Shown here piece by piece: positions 35,796 through 44,650 of a stretch of DNA of 64,000 nt. Each line of letters starts with the position of its first letter. Position 1 is the first letter of the stretch. Source of the stretch: Cereibacter ovatus (GTDB taxonomy: Bacteria; Pseudomonadota; Alphaproteobacteria; Rhodobacterales; Rhodobacteraceae); NCBI RefSeq assembly GCF_900207575.1, contig NZ_OAOQ01000015.1:16218-80217 (forward strand), read 5' to 3'. The position numbers and the translations under genes are program-made. The notes beneath the pieces are model-generated. The model worked only from the letters and a program-made list of their open reading frames with translations. It was not told the DNA's origin and ran no database searches.

Positions 35796-37151
35796 ATGAC
35801 GATCCAGCGACTGCGCGACCTTCTGGGTGACCGGCTTCTGACCTCGGACGCGGCGCGTGCCCAGCACGCCGAGAACGAGGCCTGGTATCCCACCGCCCTG
35901 CCCGATGCCGTGGCGCGGCCCCTGACCACGCGCGAGGTGTCGCGCATTCTGGCAATCTGCCACGAGGACGGGCTGCCGGTGGTGGCGCAGGGCGCGCGAT
36001 CGTCGCTGGAAGGGCATCATCTGGCGATCCGCGGCGGAATCGCGCTGGATCTGACGGGAATGGACCGGGTTCTGGCCATCCACCCCGAGGATCTGGATGC
36101 CGTGGTGCAGCCCGGCGTCACCCGCGAGGCGCTGAACGCGCATCTGCGCGACACCGGCCTGTTCTTCCCGGTCGATCCGGGCGCCAATGCGACGCTGGGC
36201 GGAATGGCCGCCACCCGCGCATCGGGCACCACGGCGGTGCGCTATGGCACCATGCGCGAGGCGGTGCTGGCGCTGGAGGTTGTCCAGGCTTGTGGCACAG
36301 TGATCCGCACCGGCAGCCGGGCGCGGAAGTCGGCCACAGGCTATGATCTGACCCATCTTTTCGTCGGCTCGGAAGGGACGCTTGGCGTCATCACGGAACT
36401 GACGCTGCGCCTGTTCGGCCAGCCCGAGGCACAGTCGGCCGCGATCTGCCGGTTTCCCTCGGTGGACAAGGCGGTGGCCACGGTGATCGCCACGATCCAA
36501 CTGGGCCTGCCGGTGGCCCGGATCGAACTGGTGGACGAGATGATGGTGCGCGGCTTCAACCTGCACGCCAAGGCGGGCCTGCCAGAACAACCGCATCTGT
36601 TCGTCGAGTTCCACGGCTCCGAGGCGGGCGTGGCCGAGACCGCGGCCCAGTTCGGCGGGATCGCCGCCGACCACGGCGGGCAGGATTTCACCTGGTCCGT
36701 CCGCCCCGAGGAACGCCGCGCGCTGTGGTCGATGCGCCACAATGCCCATGCCGCAACCCGCAGCCTGCGCCCCGGCGCGCGGGTGGTGTCCACGGATGTC
36801 TGCGTGCCGATCTCGGCCTTGGCCGAGGCGGTGGCGGTCGCCCAGCACGAAGGCCGCGCCCGCGGTCTGACGCAGGCCATCGTCGGCCATGTGGGCGACG
36901 GCAACTTTCACTGCGGGATCCTGGTCGATCCCGCCGACGCGGCCGAGATGCGGCAGGTGAAGGCGTTTACCGAGCTGCTGTCGGATCTGGCGCTGCGGCT
37001 GGGCGGCGTGATCTCGGGCGAGCATGGGATCGGCATGGGCAAGATCACCAAGATGCAGGCGCAGCATGGCGCCGCCCTTGGCACGATGCGGGCGCTGAAA
37101 CAGGCGCTTGACCCAAGGGACATCCTGAACCCCGGCAAGCTGCTGCCCTAG
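35796..37151 (+). CDS. FAD-linked oxidase, D-lactate/glycolate dehydrogenase type
   Basis: A 451-residue flavoprotein of the GlcD/Dld family. The PCMH-type FAD domain covers about residues 35-215 (GLPVVAQGARSSLEGHHLA, VDPGANATLGGMAATRASG, YGTMREAVLALEVV) and the C-terminal FAD-oxidase domain ends with GHVGDGNFHCGILVDP and GGVISGEHGIGMGK. It likely oxidises a 2-hydroxy acid such as D-lactate, passing electrons to a quinone or cytochrome. ATG 35796 is preceded by AAAAAAGGGA. It starts 61 bp after the UxaA relic on the same strand. Confidence 0.9.
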   Translation: MTIQRLRDLLGDRLLTSDAARAQHAENEAWYPTALPDAVARPLTTREVSRILAICHEDGLPVVAQGARSSLEGHHLAIRGGIALDLTGMDRVLAIHPEDLDAVVQPGVTREALNAHLRDTGLFFPVDPGANATLGGMAATRASGTTAVRYGTMREAVLALEVVQACGTVIRTGSRARKSATGYDLTHLFVGSEGTLGVITELTLRLFGQPEAQSAAICRFPSVDKAVATVIATIQLGLPVARIELVDEMMVRGFNLHAKAGLPEQPHLFVEFHGSEAGVAETAAQFGGIAADHGGQDFTWSVRPEERRALWSMRHNAHAATRSLRPGARVVSTDVCVPISALAEAVAVAQHEGRARGLTQAIVGHVGDGNFHCGILVDPADAAEMRQVKAFTELLSDLALRLGGVISGEHGIGMGKITKMQAQHGAALGTMRALKQALDPRDILNPGKLLP

Positions 37152-37220
37152 GGCGCGGCCCTTGCGCCGACAGGAAGGCATGGACGGGGCACAGACGCAC
37201 CCCGTCCGGTCACAGCCCCG

Positions 37221-38201
37221 TCAGTTCAGGGCCTTGTCGGTGATCGCATGGCTAAAGGCGCCCATCGGTTCCTTCGAGATCACCGGGTCAGAGCCGCCAC
37301 CCAGCAGCGCGGCCACGGTGCGTTGATAGTCGGCCTCGTTCAGCGCACCGTTCGATCCGGCGGTCAGCTTGGCGATCTCGCCCATCATCCGCTTCTGGTG
37401 GCCTTCGGTCTGGGCGCCGGTGTCGTCATTGTCCAGCACGATCATGGCCGCGGCATCGGGATTCGCTTCGGCCCATTTCCAGCCCTTCATCGAGGCGCGG
37501 ACGAACTTGGTCATGGTGTCGACAAAGGCCGGATCCTCCAGCTTCGAGGCCATGACGTAAAGCCCGTCCTCCAGCGTGGCCACACCCTGATCTTCATATT
37601 TGAAGGTCACAAGATCATCGGCCGAAATGCCTGCATCGATCACCTGCCAGTATTCATTGTAGGTCATGGTCGAGATGCAGGCCGCCTGCTTTTGCAGCAG
37701 CGGATCGACGTTGAAGCCCTGCTTCAGCACGGTCACCCCTTCGGACGAGCCGTCGGTGGGCAGGCCCAACTTCGACATCCAGTTCAGGAACGGATATTCG
37801 TTGCCGCCAAACCAGACGCCCAACGTCTTGCCCTTGAAATCGGCCGGGCTGGTCACGCCCGATTCCTTCAGGCAGGTCAGCATCATCCCCGAGGATTTGA
37901 ACGGCTGCGCGATATTGACGATATCGGCGCCCTGCTCGCGTGCGGCCAGCGCCGAAGGCATCCAGTCCACCATCACATCCGCGCCGCCCCCCAGCAGCAC
38001 CTGAACCGGCGCGATGTCGGGACCGCCCGGCTTGATGGTGACCTCAAGCCCTTCTTCCTCGTAAAAGCCCTGATCCTGCGCGACGTAATAGCCCGCGAAC
38101 TGCGCCTGCGTCACCCATTTCAGCTGCAACGTCACCTCTTCGGCCGAGGCCCCGCCCGCGGTCAGCGCAAGTGCCGCCGCTCCGGTCAGAAGTCGCTTCA
38201 T
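37221..38201 (-). CDS. NMT1/ThiY-type ABC substrate-binding protein
   Basis: A 326-residue periplasmic binding protein with a signal peptide (residues 1-20, cleavage after ASA). The SsuA/THI5-like core is clear: VTLQLKWVTQAQFAGYYVAQDQGFYEEEGL, ITIKPGGPD-type loop and GGADVMVDWMPSALAAREQGADIVNIAQ. Relatives bind thiamin-pyrimidine (ThiY) or riboflavin (RibY). Here it is the last gene of a transporter operon headed by pyrimidine-degradation genes, so a pyrimidine base or dihydropyrimidine/hydantoin ligand is inferred. Confidence 0.9.
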   Translation of the reverse strand: MKRLLTGAAALALTAGGASAEEVTLQLKWVTQAQFAGYYVAQDQGFYEEEGLEVTIKPGGPDIAPVQVLLGGGADVMVDWMPSALAAREQGADIVNIAQPFKSSGMMLTCLKESGVTSPADFKGKTLGVWFGGNEYPFLNWMSKLGLPTDGSSEGVTVLKQGFNVDPLLQKQAACISTMTYNEYWQVIDAGISADDLVTFKYEDQGVATLEDGLYVMASKLEDPAFVDTMTKFVRASMKGWKWAEANPDAAAMIVLDNDDTGAQTEGHQKRMMGEIAKLTAGSNGALNEADYQRTVAALLGGGSDPVISKEPMGAFSHAITDKALN

Positions 38202-38230
38202 CTCTACCTCCGTGTTGTACCCGTTGGGGG

Positions 38231-39082
38231 CTATTGTTGTCGGCGTTGCGACGGGTGCCAGAACGTCATCCCGCGTTCGATCAGCGCGACCGCCCCATAG
38301 AAGGCCGAGCCCGCAAGCGCGGCAACCGCAATCTCGGCCCAGACCATGTCAAGACCCAGCCGCCCCACCTCGGTCGAGATCCGAAAGCCCATGCCGCGGA
38401 TCGGGCTGCCGAAAAATTCGGCAACAATGGCCCCGATCAGCGCCAGTGTGGTGGCGATCTTCAGCCCGTTGAAGATGAAAGGCATCGCCGCCGGCAGGCG
38501 CAGCTTGAGCAGGGTCTGGGTATAGCTGGCGGAATAGGTCTTCATCAGGTCGCGCTGCATCGCCTCGGTCGCGGCAAGGCCCGCGACGGTGTTGACCAGC
38601 ACCGGGAAGAACACCATCACCACCACGACCGCCGCCTTCGACTGCCAGTCAAAGCCAAACCACATCACAAGGATCGGCGCGATCCCCACGATCGGCAGCG
38701 CCGCCACGAAGTTCCCCACCGGCAACAGCCCGCGTTGCAGAAAGGGCGAGCGGTCGATGGCAATGGCCGTGGCCACGGCCGCGCCGCAGCCGATCAGCCA
38801 GCCGCTCAGCGCGCCCTTGACGAAGGTCTGGACGAAATCGCCCCACAGCACCGGCAGGCTGACGGCGATCCGCGCCCCGATGGCCGAGGGCGGCGGCAGG
38901 ATCACCGACGGCACCTGAAGCCCGCGGACCAGCAGTTCCCACACCACCAGAATGGTCAGCCCGAAGATCGCCGGCACCACCAGCCGCCCGGCCTTCGTGG
39001 TGGAAAACCGCGAATGCGAAATGCGGATGTTCAAAGCCAGCGTTGCGGCCCAGAAGACCAGCGCGGACACAATCCAGATCAT
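38231..39082 (-). CDS. ABC transporter permease (pyrimidine-locus transporter), subunit 2
   Basis: A 283-residue inner-membrane permease of the SsuC/ThiX (BPD_transp_1) type with about six to seven helices. The EAA loop lies around TEAMQRDLMKTYSASYTQTLLKLRLPAAMP (about 180-210). It begins with ATG 39082 on an ATGA overlap with the first permease and lies 29 bp before the binding-protein gene. The two permeases probably form a heterodimer. Confidence 0.92.
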   Translation of the reverse strand: MIWIVSALVFWAATLALNIRISHSRFSTTKAGRLVVPAIFGLTILVVWELLVRGLQVPSVILPPPSAIGARIAVSLPVLWGDFVQTFVKGALSGWLIGCGAAVATAIAIDRSPFLQRGLLPVGNFVAALPIVGIAPILVMWFGFDWQSKAAVVVVMVFFPVLVNTVAGLAATEAMQRDLMKTYSASYTQTLLKLRLPAAMPFIFNGLKIATTLALIGAIVAEFFGSPIRGMGFRISTEVGRLGLDMVWAEIAVAALAGSAFYGAVALIERGMTFWHPSQRRQQ

Positions 39083-39942
39083 CGCGCCATCCCCATCCGT
39101 TTCAGCACCGCCGCCTGCACCGCGCCCACGATGCCCACCAGCGCCGCCGCGACGAAAGCGGCGGCAAACAGCGCCGCCCAGATCTGGATGGTCTGCCCGT
39201 AATAGCTGCCCTGAAGCAGCCGCGCGCCCAGCCCCGCCACGGCCCCCGTCGGCAGCTCTCCCACGATGGCGCCGACAAGGCTGGCCGCAATCCCCACCTT
39301 CAACGAGGCAAACAGATACGGCATCGAGGCCGGCAGCCGCAGTTTCCAGAAGGTCTGGCCGCGGCCGGCGTTATAGGTGCGCAACAGGTCCAGCTGCATC
39401 GCATCGGGACTGCGCAAGCCCGTCACCATTCCGACCACGACGGGGAAAAAGCTGAGATAGGCCGAGATCACCGCCTTCGGCAGCAGACCCGACACCCCGA
39501 TCGAGTTCATCACCACGATGATCATCGGCGCAATGGCCAGGATCGGGATGGTCTGGCTGGCAATGGCCCATGGCATCACGCTTTGATCCATGGCGCGGTT
39601 GTGGATGATCCCCACCGCCAGCAGAATGCCCAACCCCGTGCCGATCCCGAACCCCAGCAGCGTCGCCGACAGCGTGATCCAGCCGTGATAGACCAGACTG
39701 CGCTTCGAGGTGATGGCCTGCCCCGTCACCCCGTCCCACAGCCCCTTGGCCACCTGATGCGGCGCAGGCAGCACCGGGCGCTCCTGCGCCATGGTCTGCG
39801 GAACGATCTGAAGGAACGACACCTCGGTGCCGGCGCGGGCCGCCTGATCGCGCACCCATGCCGCGTTCATCCCCACGGCGGCGGCATACCACAGCGCCAC
39901 GATCACCGCGATCACGGCCAGAACCGGACCCACCGATCTCAT
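39079..39942 (-). CDS. ABC transporter permease (pyrimidine-locus transporter), subunit 1
   Basis: A 287-residue permease with an N-terminal helix (about residues 5-25), a longer periplasmic insert (about 26-75) and then the BPD_transp_1 core with the EAA loop in SPDAMQLDLLRTYNAGRGQTFWKLRLPASMPYL. It lies 24 bp after the ATPase gene and overlaps the second permease gene by 4 nt. Confidence 0.92.
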   Translation of the reverse strand: MRSVGPVLAVIAVIVALWYAAAVGMNAAWVRDQAARAGTEVSFLQIVPQTMAQERPVLPAPHQVAKGLWDGVTGQAITSKRSLVYHGWITLSATLLGFGIGTGLGILLAVGIIHNRAMDQSVMPWAIASQTIPILAIAPMIIVVMNSIGVSGLLPKAVISAYLSFFPVVVGMVTGLRSPDAMQLDLLRTYNAGRGQTFWKLRLPASMPYLFASLKVGIAASLVGAIVGELPTGAVAGLGARLLQGSYYGQTIQIWAALFAAAFVAAALVGIVGAVQAAVLKRMGMAR

Positions 39943-39966
39943 CTGCCGATCTCCTGCAAGGGGGCC

Positions 39967-40770
39967 TCAGTCGTCATAGGAATGCCCCGCCCTCAGCCCG
40001 TCGCGGACGCGGTGGGCGATCGCGATGAACTCGGCACTGTCGCGGATGTCCAAAGGACGCTCGCGCGGCAACGGGCTTTCGATCACATCGGTGATCCGGC
40101 CCGGGCGCGGTGACATGACGACAATCCTGGTCGAGAGATAGACCGCCTCGGGGATCGAATGGGTGACAAAGCCGATGGTCTTGCCCGTCCGCGCCCAAAG
40201 CTTCAGCAGCGCCTCGTTCAGACGGTCGCGCACGATCTCGTCCAGCGCGCCGAATGGCTCGTCCATCAACAGGATGTCGGCGTCGAACGCCAGCGCCCGC
40301 GCGATCGAGGCACGTTGCTGCATCCCCCCCGACAATTGCCAGGGATACTTCTTGCCAAATCCTTCCAGTTCAACCAGTTGCAGAACGTCTTTTACCCGCC
40401 GATCCTGCTCGGGGCGGGAAAACCCCATGATCTCCAGCGGCAGGCGGATGTTGCCGGCGATGGTGCGCCAGGGATAAAGGCCGGCCGCCTGAAAGACATA
40501 GCCGTAAGCCCTTCTTTTGCGGGCTTCTTCCGGCGTCATCCCATTCACCAGCAATCGGCCCTCGGTCGGATGCTCCAACGCGGCCACCGCCCGCAGAAAT
40601 GTGGTCTTGCCACAGCCCGACGGCCCGATGAAAGAGACGAAATCCCCCTTCAGCACCCGAAGATTGACATCCTTCAACGCATGAACCGGCCCGTCTGCCG
40701 TCTGGAAAGTCAGCCCTACCTTCTGCGCATCGATCACCGGCCGGTCACTGGCACTCCCGTCCGTCATCAT
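39967..40770 (-). CDS. ABC transporter ATPase (pyrimidine-locus transporter)
   Basis: A 267-residue SsuB/TauB-type ATPase: Walker A GPSGCGKTT, Q-loop VFQAAGLYPW, signature LSGGMQQRASIARA, Walker B ILLMDEPFGALD and switch His in FVTHSIPEA. ATG 40770 overlaps the dihydropyrimidinase stop, so the transporter is translated together with the catabolic enzymes. This coupling is the main reason to link the transporter to pyrimidine uptake. Confidence 0.94.
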   Translation of the reverse strand: MMTDGSASDRPVIDAQKVGLTFQTADGPVHALKDVNLRVLKGDFVSFIGPSGCGKTTFLRAVAALEHPTEGRLLVNGMTPEEARKRRAYGYVFQAAGLYPWRTIAGNIRLPLEIMGFSRPEQDRRVKDVLQLVELEGFGKKYPWQLSGGMQQRASIARALAFDADILLMDEPFGALDEIVRDRLNEALLKLWARTGKTIGFVTHSIPEAVYLSTRIVVMSPRPGRITDVIESPLPRERPLDIRDSAEFIAIAHRVRDGLRAGHSYDD

Positions 40771-42218
40771 ACCCCCGAAGCCGGAAGGCCCGACCGCACC
40801 ACCGGACGCGGCGCCGTCAACTCTTTCCAGGCCGACAACGCCCGGTTCACCGCCGGCCGCGCCTCACGGGCCACGAACCTGCCATGCCCCTCCTGCGTTC
40901 GGATTTCCCCATCCATCACAGCCACTTGCCCCCGAGTCATCGTGTAGCGCGGCAAGCCCTTCACCACCTGCCCCTCAAATACATTATAGTCGATCTCCGA
41001 CTGCTGCGAACCCGCCGAAATCACCTTGGTCTTTTCAGGATCCCACACCACCAGATCGGCATCCGCCCCAACCAGAACCGCCCCCTTCTTCGGATAGCAG
41101 TTCAGGATTTTCGCGATATTGGTAGAGGTTACGGCCACAAATTCATTCATCGTCAGGCGGCCCGTTCCCACCCCATGGGTCCAAAGCATCGGCATCCGAT
41201 CCTCAAGCCCGCCGGTGCCATTCGGAATCTTCGTGAAGTCATTGATTCCGAACCGCTTCTGCTCGGTCGTGAAGGCACAGTGATCGGTGGCCACCACCGA
41301 CAAGGACCCCGACTGCAACCCCGCCCACAACGAGTCCTGATGACTCTTGCCCCGGAACGGCGGACTCATCACCCGCCGCGCCGCATGATCCCAGTCGGGG
41401 TGGAAATATTCACCCTCGTCCAGCGTCAGATGCTGGATCAACGGCTCGCCCCAGACCCTCTTGCCCTGCATCCGGGCCCGCCGGATCGCCTCATGCGCCT
41501 CCTCGCACGAGGTATGCACGACATAAAGCGGCACCCCCGCCATGTCGGCAATCATGATCGCACGGTTGGTGGCCTCGCCCTCGACCTGCGGCGGACGGGA
41601 ATAGGCATGGGCCTCGGGCCCGCGGTTGCCCTCGGCCAACAGCCGCGCCGACAACTCGGCCACCACATCGCCATTCTCGGCATGAACCATCGCCAGCGCG
41701 CCCAGATCGGCACAGCGACGGAAACTGGCATAAAGCTCGTCGTCGTTCACCATCAAGGCGCCCTTGTAGGCCATGAAATGCTTGAACGAGGTGATGCCCT
41801 GACCCACCACGGCAGCCATCTCGTCGAACACCTGCTCGCCCCACCAGGTCACCGCCATGTGGTAGGAATAGTCACAGCTCGCCCGACCGGATTTGTTGTG
41901 CCACATCGCCAACGCATCCAGCAGCCCCTGACCGGGCGCCGGCAGCGCGAAATCCACAACCATCGTGGTGCCCCCCGCCAGCGCCGCCCGCGTGCCGCTT
42001 TCGAAATCGTCCGCTGAATAGGTGCCCATGAACGGCATCTCAAGATGGGTATGCGGATCGATCCCGCCGGGCATCACATAACAGCCCGAGGCATCCAGAA
42101 CCTCATCCCCGCCAAGCCCGGGCCCGATCGCCGCGATCACCCCGCCCTCGACCAGCACATCCGCCCGATAGGTCAGATCGGCCGTCACGATCGTCCCGTT
42201 CCTGATGACAGTGCTCAT
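40767..42218 (-). CDS. hydA: dihydropyrimidinase (D-hydantoinase family)
   Basis: A 483-residue zinc amidohydrolase that opens dihydrouracil or dihydrothymine to N-carbamoyl-beta-amino acids, step 2 of reductive pyrimidine degradation. Metal ligands are visible: HxH in GGIDPHTHLE, the carboxylated Lys in FKHFMAYKG, His in VHAENG and YVVHTSCEE, and Asp in VATDHCAF. ATG 42218 has AGAGGA upstream. It follows the amidohydrolase gene by 120 bp containing a hairpin element, and overlaps the ATPase gene by ATGA. Confidence 0.96.
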   Translation of the reverse strand: MSTVIRNGTIVTADLTYRADVLVEGGVIAAIGPGLGGDEVLDASGCYVMPGGIDPHTHLEMPFMGTYSADDFESGTRAALAGGTTMVVDFALPAPGQGLLDALAMWHNKSGRASCDYSYHMAVTWWGEQVFDEMAAVVGQGITSFKHFMAYKGALMVNDDELYASFRRCADLGALAMVHAENGDVVAELSARLLAEGNRGPEAHAYSRPPQVEGEATNRAIMIADMAGVPLYVVHTSCEEAHEAIRRARMQGKRVWGEPLIQHLTLDEGEYFHPDWDHAARRVMSPPFRGKSHQDSLWAGLQSGSLSVVATDHCAFTTEQKRFGINDFTKIPNGTGGLEDRMPMLWTHGVGTGRLTMNEFVAVTSTNIAKILNCYPKKGAVLVGADADLVVWDPEKTKVISAGSQQSEIDYNVFEGQVVKGLPRYTMTRGQVAVMDGEIRTQEGHGRFVAREARPAVNRALSAWKELTAPRPVVRSGLPASGV

Positions 42219-42283
42219 GTATCCTCTCCATCGCCCGCATGACGGCGGGCCACCCGGCCCCGACCTCCGCCCCGCAATTTCAT

Positions 42284-42333
42284 TCTGGCTCAAATATCCT
42301 CGGGGGGTCCGGGGGGCAGACAGCCCCCCGGCC
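42284..42333 (-). repeat. 3'-end element, copy B
   Basis: Read on the minus strand: 7 bp after the amidohydrolase stop, a 9-bp stem CCGGGGGGC-tgtct-GCCCCCCGG, then ggaccccccgaggatatttgagccagaat. It is the clearest of three copies (others at 20236-20296 and 45566-45612). Here it lies inside the operon, between the amidohydrolase and dihydropyrimidinase genes, so it may lower or stabilise downstream transcription rather than end it. Confidence 0.8.
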
Positions 42334-42338
42334 GTTCG

Positions 42339-43598
42339 TCACGCCACCACGCCGGCGGTCTCAAGCACGGCATGAAACAGCACATCCGTCCCCGCCGCCG
42401 CCCATTCGGGGCTGATCTCCTCGGCCTCATTATGCGACAGCCCACCGACACAGGGGCACATCACCATTGTCGCCGGCGCAACCCGGGCCGCCCAGCAGGC
42501 ATCATGCCCCGCGCCCGAGATCAGGTCCATATGGCTCAGGCCCAGCTTTTCCGCCGCCTTGCGGACATTGGCCACCAGTTCCGGCGCGAAGGTGACGGGA
42601 TCGAAATGCCCCACCGCTTCGACCGCGCAGCCCACGCCCAGATCGGCGCAGATTGCCGCCGCGCGGCTCTCGATCTCGGCCCGCATCCGATCCAGCTTGA
42701 CCTGATCGGGCGAGCGGATGTCCACCGTGAACACCACCCGCCCCGGCAACACGTTTCGAGAGTTCGGCGCAAAGGTCACCTGCCCCACGCCCCCCACCGC
42801 GCCCGGCTGCGCGGCCATTGCCACTTCCTGCACCATCTCGAAGATCCGCGCCATCGCAAGGCCTGCATTGACCCGCATCGTCATCGGCGTCGATCCGGTA
42901 TGCGCCTCGCGCCCGGTCAGGGTGAATTCCAGCCACCACAGCCCCTGACAATGGGTGACAACGCCGATCGACTTGCCCTCGGCCTCAAGGATCGGCCCCT
43001 GTTCGATATGAAGTTCGTAATAGGCGTGCATCCTGCGCGCGCCCACCGGCTCGGCGCCCTTCCAGCCGATCCGCGCCAGTTCCTCGCCAAAGGGCTTGCC
43101 CTCCAGATCGCGGCGGCCATAGGCATAATCCAGCGTATGCACCCCCGCGAACACGCCCGAGGCCAGCATCGCCGGGGCAAATCGTGCGCCTTCCTCGTTG
43201 GTCCAGTTGGTGATGACGATCGGGTGCCGCGTGCGGATGCCAAGGTCATTCATCGTGCGCACACATTCCAGCGCGCCCAGCACCCCCAGCACCCCGTCGA
43301 ACTTGCCGCCCGTGGGCTGGGTGTCGAGGTGGCTTCCGACATAGACCGGCAGCGCATCGGGGTCTTCGCCGGCACGGGTCGCAAACATCGTGCCCATCTC
43401 GTCGACACCCATGGTGCATCCTGCCTCCTCGCACCAGCGGGCAAACACTGCGCGGCCTTCGGCATCGGCATCGGTCAGGGTCTGGCGGTTGTTGCCGCCC
43501 GCAATGCCGGGGCCGATCCGCGCCATCTGCATCAGGCTGTCCCACAGGCGTTCGCCATTGATCCGCAGGTTTTCGCCTGCGGCCGGAATGTCGGCCAT
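42339..43598 (-). CDS. hyuC: M20-type beta-ureidopropionase / N-carbamoyl amidohydrolase
   Basis: A 419-residue Zn-dependent amidase that cleaves N-carbamoyl-beta-alanine to beta-alanine, CO2 and ammonia, step 3 of the pathway. The M20/amidase signature is complete: SHLDTQPTGGKFDG, TNEEGARF, HIEQGPILE, GREAHTGSTPM and GAGHDACW. The start is ATG 43598 with GGGAG upstream. It is the first gene of the hyuC-hydA-ABC operon, and two RutR-like boxes lie 70-120 bp upstream. Beta-ureidopropionase is favoured over an L-carbamoylase by context only. Confidence 0.92.
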   Translation of the reverse strand: MADIPAAGENLRINGERLWDSLMQMARIGPGIAGGNNRQTLTDADAEGRAVFARWCEEAGCTMGVDEMGTMFATRAGEDPDALPVYVGSHLDTQPTGGKFDGVLGVLGALECVRTMNDLGIRTRHPIVITNWTNEEGARFAPAMLASGVFAGVHTLDYAYGRRDLEGKPFGEELARIGWKGAEPVGARRMHAYYELHIEQGPILEAEGKSIGVVTHCQGLWWLEFTLTGREAHTGSTPMTMRVNAGLAMARIFEMVQEVAMAAQPGAVGGVGQVTFAPNSRNVLPGRVVFTVDIRSPDQVKLDRMRAEIESRAAAICADLGVGCAVEAVGHFDPVTFAPELVANVRKAAEKLGLSHMDLISGAGHDACWAARVAPATMVMCPCVGGLSHNEAEEISPEWAAAGTDVLFHAVLETAGVVA

Positions 43599-43667
43599 CG
43601 TTGTCTCCCTGTCCGGCATCGCACGGTGGGCCGCGTCGCGCCGAGACTCTTTTTCGTTGCTCTTTTT

Positions 43668-43717
43668 GCGACCATCCGGTCAGGTCGAAGCGCACCATAA
43701 CCTGACCAATCGGTCAA
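43668..43717. promoter_or_regulatory. two RutR-like boxes upstream of the amidohydrolase gene
   Basis: Site 1, GCGACCATCCGGTCAG (43668-43683), and site 2, CTGACCAATCGGTCAA (43702-43717). Both resemble the E. coli RutR box TTGACCAnnTGGTCAA, and site 1 matches 14 of 16 bases of the box in front of the intact TetR gene. They lie 70-119 bp upstream of the amidohydrolase start, a fitting place for pyrimidine-responsive control. Confidence 0.75.
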
Positions 43718-43739
43718 GAATATTCTCGGCCCCATTCCG

Positions 43740-44354
43740 GACGACGCCTGCCCCACCCGACGCGAGGCAACCCGCCGCGACACCGAACGCACCATTCTGG
43801 CTGCGGTGGAAAAAGTCTATGCCAAGTAGGGCTTTGCCGGCGCCACCATGCAGATGATCGCGGCGACGGCCGGGCTGCCCAAGGCCGATCTGCACCATGA
43901 CTTCCCCACGAAAGAGACGCTCTATCGCCGGGTGGTGCAGGATATCTTCAAGATCTGGCTGCATGCGGCCGATGTCTTTGACAAAGCCGATTGCCCCGCC
44001 GAGGGCATCGGAGCCTATCTTGGCGGCAAGTTGAAAATCTCGGGCCGGCATCGGTTCGGCGCGAAGGTCTAGGCATCCGAGGGGATGCATGGCGCGCCGG
44101 TCATTCCGGATCATCTGGAAACCGCGCTGCGCGACTGGATCGACAGCCTGACAACGGCTCCCCTCTTTGGATCTCCGACGGACGGATACGGTCGGTCGAT
44201 CCACATGATCTGCTGACGCTACGATCCGGCCCCACGCCGATTTCGCTCATCAGATCGAGACGCTGAACGATGGCCGCCCGCTGTTGGATGCCGACCGGGG
44301 GTGGCCATCCCCGACGTCAAGGCGATCATCCTGCGCGGGATCGGCGCGCAGTGA
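43740..44354 (+). pseudogene. decayed RutR-like TetR regulator
   Basis: A TetR-family gene broken by two in-frame TAG codons (43827-43829 and 44070-44072) and several frameshifts after about 44150. The pieces are recognisable: RRDTERTILAAVEKVYAK, then GFAGATMQMIAATAGLPKADLHHDFPTKETLYRRVV, ASEGMHGAPVIPDHLE, WISDGRIRSVDPHDL, ADFAHQIETLNDGRPLLDAD and VKAIILRGIGAQ. It is divergent from the amidohydrolase gene with the RutR-like boxes between them, so it was probably the original local regulator. Confidence 0.88.
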
Positions 44355-44389
44355 CGGCACCCCGTTGCACCACCCTGGCGCCGGGCCAG

Positions 44390-44650
44390 GCTGTGGGCGC
44401 CATCGGCGGGCCAGGACCGCCGGCGGCAAGGGGGATCGGGTGCAGCGCAGTCCACGCGGCCAACGGATCGGGCCAAAGCTGCGCCCGCCGGCCCGGCCCA
44501 CCCCATGCGCCCTGCCATCTGCCCCCAGCACCGCGTCGCCGGGGCCAATCGCCTCGCCCGGGCGGAGGCCCAGGGGCCTTGCGCAACGTGCCGATGCAAA
44601 AGCAGGTCGATGTAAAAGCCGCCATAGCTGTTGCATCGGCACGACAAGGG
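44390..44650 (-). pseudogene. Hint-domain protein fragment (degraded)
   Basis: Pieces of a Hint (hedgehog/intein-type) domain appear in two minus-strand frames: a CFCxGT motif (STCFCIGTLR, near 44605) and LRPGEAIGPGDAVLGADGRAHGV. In intact Hint_2 proteins these lie in one frame, as CFxxGTxI then PGDxVxTADG. No start, stop or full length can be drawn. It is a likely relic in the decayed zone between the two TetR genes. Confidence 0.35.

Noticed and set aside
43740..44354. Amber read-through (recoding) of the TetR gene
   Set aside because: Two TAG codons could suggest recoding, but later frameshifts break the protein anyway, so decay is the simpler reading.
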